Counted from the stretch's first letter, positions 38,255-48,014 are shown. The stretch is 64,000 bases of DNA from Fodinibacter sp963811825 (GCA_963811825.1 CAWESS010000022.1:62001-126000); one strand, 5' to 3'. Made by a program: numbers and translations. The notes: generated from the letters alone by a model not told the origin.

Positions 38255-39243
38255 AGCTCGGCGCCTACACCGCCTGCCTGCACGACCGCACCCTGCCCGA
38301 CGCGCTCGACGTCCTGGCCGGCATGGGCCTGACCTCTGCCGAGGTCAACTCCGGCGGGTTCATCCCCTCGCCGCACTGCCCCGTCGACGGCCTGCTCGCC
38401 TCCGCGGGCCAGCGCGAGGAGTACCTCGCCGTCTTCGCCGACAAGGGCGTGGAGCTGACCGGCCTGAACTGCAACGGCAACCCGCTCAACCCGCTGCCGG
38501 GCGTCGGCCCGAAGCACGCCGACGACCTGCGCCGCACCATCAAGCTCGCCGGCCAGCTCGGCGTCAAGCACGTCGTCACGATGTCGGGCAGCCCGGGCTC
38601 GGACCCGGACGCCAAGTACCCGTCGTGGGTCGTCAACGCGTGGGACGGCGTCTACATGGACGTGCTCGACTACCAGTGGTCGGTGGCCGTGCCGTTCTGG
38701 AAGGAGATCGACGCCCTCGCGCGCGACAACGACGTCAAGGTGGCCATCGAGCTGCACCCGCAGAACCTCGCCTTCAACGTGCCGACCATCGAGCGCCTCG
38801 TCGACGCCACCGGAGCCACGAACGTCGGCGTCGAGCTCGACACCTCGCACCTCATGTGGCAGCAGATGGACGTGCCGACCGTCATCCGCCGCCTCGGCTC
38901 CCTCATCTACTTCGCCGCGGCCAAGGACGTCGCCCTGTTCGACGGGGTGAAGACCAAGGGCGTGCTCGACAACGAGTTCCGCCGCGTGCCCGCCGACGAC
39001 CCGAACAAGGTGCCCACCGGCTACGGCCACTGGTGCAACGCGTGGCCCGAGGACCCGGCGTGGCGCTTCGTCGCCGTCGGCGCCGGCCACCAGGTCGACT
39101 ACTGGACCGAGGTGCTCACGGCCCTGCGCGAGGTCGACCCCGACATCGTGGTCAACATCGAGCACGAGGATGCCGCGATGTCGGTTCTCGACGGCCTGGG
39201 CATGGCGGCCCGCACCCTCCACGAGGCATCCGCCAAGCTCTGA
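38251..39243 (+). CDS. Sugar phosphate isomerase/epimerase family TIM barrel
   Basis: 330 residues, clean frame. MKLGAYTACLHDRTLPDALD, VNSGGFIPSPHCPVDGLL, TGLNCNGNPLNPLPG, HVVTMSGSPGSDPDAKYPSW, VAIELHPQNLAFN, VGVELDTSHLMWQQMD and VVNIEHEDAAMSVLDG. The ELHPQN, ELDTSH and EHED motifs supply the metal site. Translationally linked with the preceding Gfo/Idh gene (ATGA). The pair looks like an oxidation plus epimerisation/elimination module acting on a glycoside or sugar that is not known. Confidence 0.82.
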   Translation: MKLGAYTACLHDRTLPDALDVLAGMGLTSAEVNSGGFIPSPHCPVDGLLASAGQREEYLAVFADKGVELTGLNCNGNPLNPLPGVGPKHADDLRRTIKLAGQLGVKHVVTMSGSPGSDPDAKYPSWVVNAWDGVYMDVLDYQWSVAVPFWKEIDALARDNDVKVAIELHPQNLAFNVPTIERLVDATGATNVGVELDTSHLMWQQMDVPTVIRRLGSLIYFAAAKDVALFDGVKTKGVLDNEFRRVPADDPNKVPTGYGHWCNAWPEDPAWRFVAVGAGHQVDYWTEVLTALREVDPDIVVNIEHEDAAMSVLDGLGMAARTLHEASAKL

Positions 39244-39251
39244 CCTTCGCC

Positions 39252-40266
39252 CTAGCGGGCGACCTCGTCGATGCGCACCGGACGGTGCTCACGCGCCGAC
39301 AGGGTGGCGGCCTCGGCGACCCAGGCGGTGCCCATCGCGTCCTCGATCGTGCAGGGTGAGGGCTGCTCGCCGGCGGCCACGGCGCAGAACGTCGCGAGCT
39401 CACGGCGGAACGCCTCGGCCAGGCGGTCCATGAAGAACGTGTGGGCCGGGCCGGCGGGCCAGGTGATGCCGGGCTGGGACGAGCGCAGCGGCAGGCCCTC
39501 GTCGAGGCCGGCGGCGACGGAGTCGTCGGTGCCGTGCACCTCGAGCCGCACGTCGTAGCCGCGGCCGTTGGTGCGGGTGTTCGAGACGACGCCGATCGAG
39601 CCGTCGTCCATCGTCAACAGCACGGATGCCGTCGACCAGTCACCGATCCCGGCGTACATCTCCGGTGGTGCCGTGGGGTCGACCGCGCCGAGCGCGTAGA
39701 CGTCCACGACCTCGCGCCCGGTCACCCAGCGCACGGCGTCGAAGTCGTGCACCGAGCAGTCGCGGAAGAGGCCGCCGGAGCCGGCCAGGTACGCGGCGGG
39801 CGGGGGAGCGGGGTCCATCGTCGTCGAGCGCACCGTGGTGACCCGTCCGAGGCTCCCGTCACGCACGGCATCCCGGGCAGCGACGAACGCCGGGTCGAAC
39901 CGGCGGGGGTAGCCGATCTGCACCGCCACGCCCGAGCCGGCGAGGCGGTCGCGCACGAGCACGGCCTCGTCGGGGGTGCCCGCCACGGGCTTCTCGCAGA
40001 ACGTCGGGATGCCGCGCGCCACCGAGGCGAGGAGCAGCTCGGCGTGCGCGGCGGTCGCCGCCGCGATGACGACGCCGTCGACGCCGGCGTCGAGCAGGGC
40101 CTCCGGCGAGGCGACGGCCCGGGCCTTGGCGATGCGGCCGGTCACCGCGTCGACTGGCGGCGGCCACCGGGTCGGTGACGACGAGCTCGTCGACGCGGTC
40201 GAGGGCAGCGAGTGTGTCGGCGTGGAAGGCGCCGATCCGGCCGAGGCCGATGAGTCCGATACGCAT
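39252..40266 (-). CDS. Inositol 2-dehydrogenase-like Gfo/Idh/MocA oxidoreductase (one frameshift)
   Basis: Starts MRIGLIGLGRIGAFHADTLA, then a one-base break near 40157 and continues GVDGVVIAAATAAHAELLLA, TFCEKPVAGTPDEAVLVRD, QIGYPRRFDPAFVAARDAV, DPAPPPAAYLAGSGGLFRDC and SVHDFDAVRWVTGREVVDVY. Very similar in motif order to the iolG copy at 20.1 kb, hence an inositol-type substrate is likely. The start ATG 40266 overlaps the stop of the SDR gene (TGATG). Confidence 0.82.
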
Positions 40267-41051
40267 CAGTCGTGACATCCCTGGATCTTCTGGTCCCAGT
40301 CGATGACCGAGCCCGTGACGACTCCACTCCGGTCGGAGAGGAGGAAGACGACCATGTCGGCGATCTCGTCCACCTGGCCCAGCTTGCCCATCGGCAGGCT
40401 GGCGGCGGCCTTCGCGACCCAGTCGTCACCGGCGCCGTGGAAGCGCCGTTGGATGGTGTCCTCGCCCGCTGTCTCCGTCCAGCCGATGTCCAGGCCGTTG
40501 ACCCGGATCCGGTCCCAGCGGTGGGCGTGCGCGACGTTGCGGGTGAGGGTGGCGAGCCCGGCCTTGGAGGCGGCGTAGGCCACGAGGTTGGGACCCCCGC
40601 CGAGCTCCTCGGTCGTGATGATGTTGACGATCGTCCCGGGTGCACCCCGGCCGACCATGTCGGCGATCGCAGCCTGCATCGTGAAGAACGGGCCGCGCAG
40701 GTTGGTCGATACGTGGGCGTCGAAGAGCTCGGGGGTGGTGTCGAGGAGGGTCCCGCGGGTGGTCAGTCCTGCCGAGTTCACGAGGCAGTCGACCCGGCCG
40801 AAGTGCGCGACGGTGCGGGCGACGGCATCCCGGGCACTGTCGGGGTCGGAGACGTCGCACCGGACCGCCAGGGCCTGCGTTCCGGATGCCGTGAGCTCGT
40901 CCGCGACCTCCTGCGCCTTCTCGAGGCGCCGGCCGGCAACCGCGACGTGCGCCCCCTCGCGAGCCGCAGCGCGCGCGATTCCGGCTCCGAGACCGTCGGT
41001 ACCGCCGACGACGAGCACGACGCAGCGGTCGAGCAGCGACGTCAGGGTCAT
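40266..41051 (-). CDS. SDR family NAD(P)-dependent oxidoreductase
   Basis: 261 residues, clean. Cofactor loop VVGGTDGLGAGIARAAA, NSAGLTTRG, then INIITTEE-like strand (VNIITTEELGGG, with Thr where Ser is usual) and the catalytic YAASKAG. C-terminal GQVDEIADMVVFLLSDRSGV is typical of classical SDRs. ATG 41051. It heads a two-gene operon with the inositol-dehydrogenase-like gene; operator site F lies 78 bp upstream. Substrate probably a polyol or cyclitol. Confidence 0.85.
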   Translation of the reverse strand: MTLTSLLDRCVVLVVGGTDGLGAGIARAAAREGAHVAVAGRRLEKAQEVADELTASGTQALAVRCDVSDPDSARDAVARTVAHFGRVDCLVNSAGLTTRGTLLDTTPELFDAHVSTNLRGPFFTMQAAIADMVGRGAPGTIVNIITTEELGGGPNLVAYAASKAGLATLTRNVAHAHRWDRIRVNGLDIGWTETAGEDTIQRRFHGAGDDWVAKAAASLPMGKLGQVDEIADMVVFLLSDRSGVVTGSVIDWDQKIQGCHD

Positions 41052-41129
41052 GGGTCCAGGCCTTTCTCGGGAGCCGGGAGTGCGGCCGACGGCCAGTGTC
41101 ACCTACGATCAGAGATGCTGTCAATGAAA

Positions 41130-41139
41130 TGTTATGACA
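41130..41139. promoter_or_regulatory. IolR-like operator (site F)
   Basis: TGTTATGACA within atgttatgacaacat, which is itself an inverted repeat atgtt/aacat. It lies in the AT-rich divergent region between the SDR and hydroxypyruvate-isomerase-like genes. One base differs from the consensus at position 4, while position 6 fits the published corynebacterial form better than the other sites. Confidence 0.5.
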
Positions 41140-41216
41140 ACATAGCATTATGACGCAGCGCGTTTGGGCCCGCGACAGTTCGAGCCATCCCCACCAGCAC
41201 TGAGGAGTGCCGCCGC

Positions 41217-42029
41217 ATGAACACCTCACCGTTTGTCCTCGCTGCCAGCGCCGAGATGCTCTTCGTCGACCGCCCGGTCGCTGACCGGGTGCGCGCCATC
41301 CACGACGCCGGGTTCGCCGTCGAGATCTGGGACTGGCGCAACCACGACCTCGACTCCCTCGAGGCGCTGGCCGCGTCGGGCGTGCACTTCACGTCCATGA
41401 CCGGCTACACGACGGGCACGCTCGCCGACGAGGACGGAGCCGACGAGCTGCTGCGGACCGCCGCCGAGTCGATCGAGGTGTCTCGGCGCCTCGGCACCCC
41501 CAGCCTCAACCTGCACGGCACCGGCCTGGACAACCGCGGGCTGCCCGTGGTCGCGCTCGGCCCCGGCGAGGTCGCGACGCCGGCCATGTGGGACACCGCC
41601 CGTCGCACCCTGGCCCGCATCGCCGAGCTCGGGGAGCGCGAAGGAGTGACCTTCGTGCTCGAGAACCTCAACACGGCCGTCGACCACCCCGGCACGCCGT
41701 TCGCCCGGGCTGCCGACACCCTCGACCTCGTGCGGGGCATCGACTCACCCCACCTGCGGCTCAACCTCGACCTCTACCACGCGCAGATCGGCGAGGGGAA
41801 CCTCATCGAGCTCTGCCGCGAGGCGCTGCCGTGGATCGGCGAGGTCCAGGTGGCCGACGTGCCGGGCCGCTGCGAGCCGGGCACCGGCGAGATCGCCTAC
41901 GCGGGCGTTGCCCGTGCCCTCTCGGATGCCGGGTACACCGGAGTCGTCGGTCTCGAGGCGTTCGCGAGCGCGGACCCGGATGCCGCCCTCGCCGCCTTCC
42001 GTGAGGCCTTCACCCCGGTCAGTGGCTGA
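41217..42029 (+). CDS. Hydroxypyruvate isomerase-like TIM barrel
   Basis: 270 residues, clean frame. VLAASAEMLFVDRPVADRVR, GFAVEIWDWRNHDLDSLEAL, SLNLHGTGLDNRG, TFVLENLNTAVDHPGTPFA, LRLNLDLYHAQIGEGNLIEL and GEVQVADVPGRCEPGTGEI. The ENLNT, DLYHAQIGEGN and QVADVPGR motifs are characteristic of the Hyi/OtnI subgroup of the isomerase superfamily. ATG 41217 with gaggag upstream. It overlaps the dioxygenase gene tail to tail by 11 bp. Confidence 0.85.
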   Translation: MNTSPFVLAASAEMLFVDRPVADRVRAIHDAGFAVEIWDWRNHDLDSLEALAASGVHFTSMTGYTTGTLADEDGADELLRTAAESIEVSRRLGTPSLNLHGTGLDNRGLPVVALGPGEVATPAMWDTARRTLARIAELGEREGVTFVLENLNTAVDHPGTPFARAADTLDLVRGIDSPHLRLNLDLYHAQIGEGNLIELCREALPWIGEVQVADVPGRCEPGTGEIAYAGVARALSDAGYTGVVGLEAFASADPDAALAAFREAFTPVSG

Positions 42030-43203
42030 GCTTCGCCTCCTGCACGCCATCGAGGCGGGCGGCAAGGACGTCGGCGGGCGAGCCGGCAGCCAGGGCCTCG
42101 AGGACGATGTCGGCCTGGCTCGCCGGGGTCATGCCGTCGACCGGCTGGTCGCGGTCGAGGTTCGTGGGGAACGCGTACCCCTCGGCGCTCGCGGCGACGG
42201 CGTGCGCGAGGTGGGCGGACGGCATCCCCGATGCCGAGGCCGCGAGCAGTGCCGGGTAGAGCGCGCGCACGACCCGGTCACGGTCGACCGTCTCCATGGC
42301 GCGGCCGAACGCCGACGAGATCTGCAGCAGGTTCGCCATGCGGCGCACGTCGCTCGTGTGGTTCGACCCGGCGGCGTGCAGCAGCGCGGGGTTGAAGAAC
42401 ACGGCGTCCCCGGCGCGCAGCGGCAGCTGGACGTGGTGGGTGCCGAAGTACTCCTGGAACTCGGGTAGCCAGTACGCGAGGTAGCCGTGCGAGTACTTCT
42501 GGCTGTGCGGCAGGTAGAGCGTCGGGCCGGTCTCGACGGGCATGTCGCAGTGGGCCACCGCGCCCTGGAGGGTGAGCAGGGCCGAGAGGTCGTGCACCCG
42601 CCCCGGGTAGCGCCCGGTGACCTCGGGTGACTGGAAGCCCAGGTGGTAGTCGCGGTGCACGGTCTGCCCCGCGCCCCCGGGGTTGACCACGTTGACCTGC
42701 GAGGTCACCTGGTAGCCGGGCCCGAGCCAGGCGCTCGCGGCCAGCGCCACGATGTCGTTGGCGTAGTAGTCGACGAACGCCTGCGGGTCGGCGACGGCGA
42801 GCTTCTCGATGGCGTTCCAGACCCGGTCGTTCGCGCCGGGTGCGGCGAAGTGGTCGCCGGCCACGGCGCCCGCCGACTTCTCGTGGGCGATGATGCCCTC
42901 GAAGGCCGCGCTCACGCGGTCGAGCACCGGGCGCTCGAAGGCTCCGGCGAACACGACGATGCCGGGCCCGTCGGCCAGGGCGTCGGCGATCTCGGCCCGC
43001 AGGTCGTCCGCCCGGGCCGGGTCGTCGAGCAGGGGGCGCACGTCCGCCGCCTCGTAGACGAGCACGCCCTGCTCCACGCGGTCGGCGTGCGGGTAGGCGC
43101 TGATGTCGGTGGGCTCGGCGAGCACCGTCAGGAGGTCCTCGAGCCGGCAGTCCTCGGTGCGGCGGAACCCGCGGGCGGCAGTGGTGACGGGGTGGGCGGT
43201 CAT
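42019..43203 (-). CDS. Phytanoyl-CoA dioxygenase (PhyH) family protein
   Basis: 394 residues, clean. A 2-oxoglutarate/Fe(II) dioxygenase fold: the first metal ligands HxD in QTVHRDYHLGFQSP, DMPVETGPTLYLPHSQKYSH, and the distal His in FFNPALLHAAGSNHTSDVRR with the Arg expected to bind 2-oxoglutarate. Members hydroxylate diverse small molecules. The ATG at 43203 is preceded by gaggag. It is divergent from a LacI gene, which probably regulates it; the substrate is unknown, but the neighbourhood suggests a sugar or cyclitol derivative. Confidence 0.85.
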   Translation of the reverse strand: MTAHPVTTAARGFRRTEDCRLEDLLTVLAEPTDISAYPHADRVEQGVLVYEAADVRPLLDDPARADDLRAEIADALADGPGIVVFAGAFERPVLDRVSAAFEGIIAHEKSAGAVAGDHFAAPGANDRVWNAIEKLAVADPQAFVDYYANDIVALAASAWLGPGYQVTSQVNVVNPGGAGQTVHRDYHLGFQSPEVTGRYPGRVHDLSALLTLQGAVAHCDMPVETGPTLYLPHSQKYSHGYLAYWLPEFQEYFGTHHVQLPLRAGDAVFFNPALLHAAGSNHTSDVRRMANLLQISSAFGRAMETVDRDRVVRALYPALLAASASGMPSAHLAHAVAASAEGYAFPTNLDRDQPVDGMTPASQADIVLEALAAGSPADVLAARLDGVQEAKLSH

Positions 43204-43368
43204 GGCTTCTCCTCGGCGTGGCGACGTCGGCACGGGCTGCTCGGTGCGGCCTCTCCCTCCAGCGTGCGGCCACCCGGCGCCGCGAGGGGGGCGAGAACCC
43301 CTCAAAAAGACCTCAGGAACGGCGCTCCGGCGCTGGCGTGCGGCCCGCCGGACGACCACGATGGGGAC

Positions 43369-44409
43369 ATGCCCCGCCAGAGCCACCGGGCGCGTGACAT
43401 CGCCGAGCAGGCCGGGGTCTCGCTCGCCACCGTCGACCGCGTGCTCCACCGCCGTCCGGGCGTCAGCGCGCGGGCGGTGCGCGCCGTCGAGGCGGCGGTC
43501 CTCGAGCTCGACCGCCAGCAGAGCCAGGTGCGCCTCTCGGGGCGTGCCCTGCTCATCGACGTCGTCGTCGACGCCCCACCCCGGTTCTCGGATGCCGTCC
43601 GCGCCGCCACCGAGGACGCCCTCACCGCGACCCGGCCCGCCGCTGTCCGGGCCCGCTTCACGACGACCGACGGTGCCCCGGCGCACGAGATCGCCGCCGC
43701 GGTCGATGCGGTGGGCGCCAGGGGCCGGGTCAGCCACGGCCTGGTTCTCAAGGCACCGGACCACCCCGACGTCGCGGATGCCGTGCGCCGGGCCGCCGCT
43801 CGCGGCATCCCCACCGTCACCCTGGTCACCGACGTCCCGGACTCGGGCCGGGTGGCCTACGTCGGTCTCGACAACGGGGCGGCGGGGGCGACGGCGGCCT
43901 ACCTCATCACCTCGCTCGTGGGAGGCCGGCCCGGCAGGGTGCTCGCCTCGGTCAGCCACCGCACCTTCCTCGGGGAGCAGGAGCGCTACGACGCCTTCCG
44001 GAGCCGACTGGCGGCCGCCGAGCCGGACCGTGGCATCGAGACGGTCGGGGACGTCCATGGTGACGACGACGAGATGGCGAGGGTGGTCGCGCAGGCGGTG
44101 CGACGGCATCCGGACGTCGTGGCGGTCTACTCCATGGGCGGTGGCAATGCCGGCATCATCGCGGCGCTCGCGGACGCCGGGGTGGAGCCGCTGGCCTTCA
44201 TCGCCCACGACCTCGACGCCGACAACCTCGCGCTGCTCCGGTCCGGTGCGCTCAGTGCGGTCCTGCACCACGACCTGCGGGTGGACCTGCGGGCTGCGCT
44301 CACCCAGCTGCTGCGCGCCCACCGGCTCGTGCCCGGTGCCCCGACGACCACACGCTCGGCCCCGCAGGTGGTCACCCCGTGGAACATCCCCGCCCGCCTG
44401 CGCTCCTGA
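43369..44409 (+). CDS. LacI family transcriptional regulator with type 1 binding-protein domain
   Basis: 346 residues, clean. Helix-turn-helix RARDIAEQAGVSLATVDRVL, followed by a short RRPGVSARAVRAVEAAV and an effector domain (GLVLKAPDHPDVADAVRRAA, VAYVGLDNGAAGATAAYLIT, VAVYSMGGGNAGIIAALADA, FIAHDLDADNLALL). The VDRVL helix and the ligand domain resemble the CRP/cyclitol-type regulators of the family. It is divergent from the PhyH-type dioxygenase gene with 165 bp between, where no clear operator palindrome was found. Confidence 0.88.
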   Translation: MPRQSHRARDIAEQAGVSLATVDRVLHRRPGVSARAVRAVEAAVLELDRQQSQVRLSGRALLIDVVVDAPPRFSDAVRAATEDALTATRPAAVRARFTTTDGAPAHEIAAAVDAVGARGRVSHGLVLKAPDHPDVADAVRRAAARGIPTVTLVTDVPDSGRVAYVGLDNGAAGATAAYLITSLVGGRPGRVLASVSHRTFLGEQERYDAFRSRLAAAEPDRGIETVGDVHGDDDEMARVVAQAVRRHPDVVAVYSMGGGNAGIIAALADAGVEPLAFIAHDLDADNLALLRSGALSAVLHHDLRVDLRAALTQLLRAHRLVPGAPTTTRSAPQVVTPWNIPARLRS

Positions 44410-44413
44410 CGCC

Positions 44414-45163
44414 TCAGGTGAGCAGGAGGGCGGCCGCGGCGAGGGCGGACGCGAGCAGCACGGCGACGTCGAAGGTGCGTTGGCTGATCAGTCGCACGGT
44501 CGCGTAGCCGAGCAGCCCGCCGGCCAGCACCGCGGGCGAGAGGACGAGCGCCCGGGTGACGTCGACCGGGTGCATCAGCCCGAGCCCGATCGAGAACGGC
44601 ACCTTGGCGAGGTTGACGATGAGGAAGAACCACGCGCTCGTGCCGACGAAGCGGCGCTTCTCGATGCCTGCCGCCGACAGGTAGAGGGTCATGACGGGGC
44701 CGGCGGCGTTGGCCGTCATCGTCGTGAACCCCATGGCCGAACCGGCGCCCCACGCCGCCGCCGGATGCCGGTGGGTCGTCGACTCGGTGTCCGTCGCGCG
44801 CCACTTCACCCACAGCTGGAGGGCGAGGAGCACGAGGAGGACGCCACCGATGGAGCGGCGCAGGGTGTCGTCGTCGACCGCCCGGAGGAACAGGGTGCCG
44901 AGCAGCAACCCGGGGATGACGGCGGGCAGCAGGCGGCGGATCAGGGCCCAGTCGGGGTCGCGGCGGTAGTGCCAGCACGCGATGGCGTCGCCGACGATGA
45001 GGATCGTGAGGATCGCCGCGGTGGACTCCTTGGCCGGCAGCACCGTGGCGAAGATGGCGACGGCGACGACACCCAGCCCGCCGAGCGCGGTCTTGGAGTA
45101 GCCGATGATGAGCGCGGCCAGCGCCATGAGGGCCAGGGCAGCCGGGGTGGACGCGAGCTCCAC
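44414..45163 (-). CDS. TauE/SafE family sulfite/anion exporter
   Basis: 249 residues with about eight hydrophobic segments: ALALMALAALIIGYSKTALG, GLGVVAVAIFATVLPAKEST, the conserved PLLIVGD-like ILTILIVGDAIACWHYRRD, AVIPGLLLGTLFL and FTTMTANAAGPVMTLYL. The family exports sulfite, sulfoacetate or related anions. GTG 45163 is preferred (gaggaggga 7 nt upstream); an upstream ATG at 45217 would place operator site G inside the coding region. The gene ends 5 bp from the LacI stop. Confidence 0.85.
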   Translation of the reverse strand: MELASTPAALALMALAALIIGYSKTALGGLGVVAVAIFATVLPAKESTAAILTILIVGDAIACWHYRRDPDWALIRRLLPAVIPGLLLGTLFLRAVDDDTLRRSIGGVLLVLLALQLWVKWRATDTESTTHRHPAAAWGAGSAMGFTTMTANAAGPVMTLYLSAAGIEKRRFVGTSAWFFLIVNLAKVPFSIGLGLMHPVDVTRALVLSPAVLAGGLLGYATVRLISQRTFDVAVLLASALAAAALLLT

Positions 45164-45196
45164 GCGGGGTCCCTCCTCGGCGCCGGGTTCCGCAAT

Positions 45197-45206
45197 TGTC
45201 AGGACA
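45197..45206. promoter_or_regulatory. IolR-like operator (site G)
   Basis: TGTCAGGACA, identical to sites D and H, 34 bp upstream of the TauE start on one side and 111 bp upstream of the MFS gene on the other. It probably controls both. Confidence 0.65.
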
Positions 45207-45317
45207 TCACGAGCCATGGTGCCGGATGCCGTGCCCCGGCACCGGCTCCGTCCGCGCCGTCCCCCGGAAGAACGAAGTTCGTGGTGGCGAGGGTGAGCCT
45301 CTGGGAGGCTGTGCGCC

Positions 45318-46616
45318 ATGGCACCTGAGCCGACCTCGCCGGGTCATCGACCCGCTGGCGGAGCCGATGACCCGGGTCGGCCGGGGCTTCATCGCCGTCC
45401 TCGCGCTGACCAACCTCGGCATCTGGACGGCGTTCTTCACCCCGATCCAGTTCCTCCTGCCGCTCCAGGTCGAGGCGATCGACCCGGCAGCCAAGGAGTC
45501 CAACCTCGGGATCGTCGTGGCAGTCGGTGCCCTCGTCGCCCTCGTTGCGAGCCCGCTGGCCGGTGCCTTCTCCGACCGCACCTCCGCCAGGCTCGGACGA
45601 CGCCGCACCTGGGTGTTGTGGCCGACGATGGCGGCGTGCGGTGTCCTGGCCCTCATGGGTGGCCTCACGACGATCGGTGGGCTCGTGCTCGGCTGGGCGC
45701 TGGCGCAGCTCACCCTCAATGCCTCGTACGCCGCCGTGACGGCAATGCTGCCCGACCAGGTGCCCGTCGCCCAGCGAGGCACCGTCGGTGCGGTGGTCGG
45801 CGCGGCGCAACCCCTCGGAATCATCCTGGGTTCCCTCATCGCCACGCTCGTGCCGGGTGACAACACCGCACCCGACGGCCAGCGGCTGCGCTACCTCGTG
45901 GTGGTCGTCGTCGTGCTGCTCACTGCCGTGCTGTTCGTGGCGTGGATCAAGGATCCTCGGCTGGATCCAGAGCGCATCCCGGCCTTCCACCTCGGCTCGT
46001 TCACCAGGGCATTCTGGGTCAGCCCGCGCGAGCACCCCGACTTCGCGTGGGTCTTCATCACCCGCTTCCTCGTCATTCTCGGCACGGCGTTCGTCACGAC
46101 CTACCTGCTCTACTTCACCCGTGACGTGCTCGGGAAGTCCCCCGACGAGGCGGGCGACACCGTGGCGTCGATCCTGCAGTTCTACATCGTCGCGCTGCTC
46201 GTCTCCGCGCTCGTCGCCGGCCCGCTGTCCGACCGCGTCGGCCGGGTCAAGCCCTTCGTCATCGGTGCGTCGTTGGTGTGCGCGGCGGCGATCGTCGTGT
46301 TGGCGTTCGCCGCACGCAGGGGAGCGCGACGATCGCTGCGCTGATCATGGGGGCGGGGTTCGGCGCCTACACCGCGGTCGACCTGGCGCTCATCTCGCGG
46401 GTGCTGCCCAGTGCAGGCGACCGGGCGCGCGACCTCGGCATCATCAACATCGCCAACTCGCTGCCGCAGGTGCTGGCGCCGCTCATCGCGAGCATCTGGA
46501 TCACGTCGCTGCGCTCCAGCGGCTACGACGTGGCCTACCAGAGCCTGTACCTCGCGGCAGCCGTCGTCACCGTCCTCGGGGCCGTGCTCGTCGTCAAGGT
46601 CAAAGGGGTGCCGTGA
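45318..46616 (+). CDS. MFS transporter, sugar/glycoside permease type (two frameshifts)
   Basis: About 430 residues with twelve likely membrane segments: RGFIAVLALTNLGIWTAFFT, VVAVGALVALVASPLAGAFS followed by the loop motif DRTSARLGRRRTWVL, IILGSLIATLVPGD, ILQFYIVALLVSALVAGPLS with a second loop DRVGRVKPF, and the final ALIMGAGFGAYTAVDLALIS. ATG 45318 has gggagg upstream, but the frame must shift near 45340; a second break lies near 46315. It resembles GPH/MFS permeases beside glycosidase genes and overlaps the GH1 start. Confidence 0.75.
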
Positions 46617-48001
46617 ACGTCAGCGACTCCATCGACCCCAGCGCCCTCACGGCCCTGGGCGACGACTTCACCTGGGGGGTGGCCACCGCCGCCTTCCAGA
46701 TCGAGGGCTCCCCGACCGCCGACGGGAAGGGGCCGTCCATCTGGGACACCTTCACCCACCGGCGCGATCGGCACGGCCGCACCCCGGTCAAGGACGGCAC
46801 GACGGCCGACGTGGCCACCGACTCCTACCGCCGCTACCGCGAGGACTTCGCCCTCGCGAAGGCGATGGGTTTCGGCGCCTACCGCTTCTCGATCTCGTGG
46901 CCGCGCGTCATGCCGACGGGCGCTCGGCCGGTGAACCAACGAGGGCTCGACCACTACAGCCGGGTCGTCGACGCGTGCCTCGAGGCCGGGGTCGAGCCGT
47001 GGGTGACGCTGTTCCACTGGGACCTGCCGCAGGGCTTGCAGGACCGTGGCGGCTGGCCGGATCGCGACATCGTGGCGCGCTACTGCGACTACGTGGGTGT
47101 CGTCGCGGACGCGCTCGGCGACCGCGTGGGGCACTGGATGCTGTTCAACGAGCCCCTCAACATCGCCATCTCCGGGCACCTCACCGGGGCGATGGCCCCG
47201 GGCCGCGCACTCGCTACCCGCGTACTTCGCGTCGATGCACCACGTCAACCTCGCCACCGGGCTGGGCTCCCGGGTGCTGAGGGCCGCCGTGCCGCACGCG
47301 CACATCGGCACGACGAACTACTTCACCCGCCCATCGGAAGCGGTCCGGGTTCGCTCGCCGGCGTCGCTGAACGAGCGGCGGATGCCGTGCTGAACCGCGC
47401 CTTTCTCGAACCTCTCCTCGGGCTGGGTTATCCGTGGCGCGAGGCGCCGATCCTGCTCGGGGTGCGCCGCTGGATCCGCGACGGCGATGACGCCGACGTG
47501 GTCGCGGACCTCGACTTCCTCGGGGTCCAGTACTACACGCGGCTGCGGGCGCCGTTCCTGCCGATCCCCGGGCTGTGGACCTTCCCGCGGTTCGGCGGCG
47601 CCGAGCACGGGAACGAGCAGACCTCGCTGGGCTGGGAGATCATCCCCGAAGGGCTCGGCCTGGTGCTCGACGCGGTGCACGCGTACGGCGCGTTCGACCG
47701 GATCGTCGTGACCGAGGGTGGGGCGTCGTTCCACGACGAGGTAGACCGACGGCCGGGTGCACGACGCTCGGCGCATCGCGCTACTACCGAGGCCACCTCG
47801 CGCAGGTCGCGGCTGCTCGCGACAGGCGGTGTGCCGGTCGACGGCTACTTCGCCTGGTCGCTGCTCGACAACTTCGAGTGGGCCGAAGGGCTGGAACCGC
47901 GCTTCGGGCTCGTGCACGTCGACTACGACACCCAGGTGCGCACCATCAAGGACTCCGGCTACTGGTTCGCCGACCAGCTCGGCGGCTCCGCCTGCCCCTG
48001 A
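46613..48001 (+). pseudogene. Glycoside hydrolase family 1 beta-glucosidase (several frameshifts)
   Basis: Opens with FTWGVATAAFQIEGSPTADG and KGPSIWDTF, then YRFSISWPRVMPTG, TLFHWDLPQGLQDRGGWPD and the acid/base Glu in LFNEPLNIAISGH. After breaks near 47215 and 47330 it continues LDFLGVQYYTRLRAPF and the nucleophile segment IVVTEGGASFHDEVD, and after two more (about 47745 and 47810) ends FAWSLLDNFEWAEGLEPRFG. The nucleophile motif reads TEGG rather than the usual TENG. GTG 46613 overlaps the MFS stop. Likely hydrolyses an imported beta-glycoside. Confidence 0.82.
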
Positions 48002-48014
48002 CCGGGGGTGCAAA

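Noticed and set aside
43204..43368. Operator for the second LacI regulator
   Set aside because: Only a weak gagggg/cccctc pairing is present; no convincing LacI-type palindrome with a central CG.
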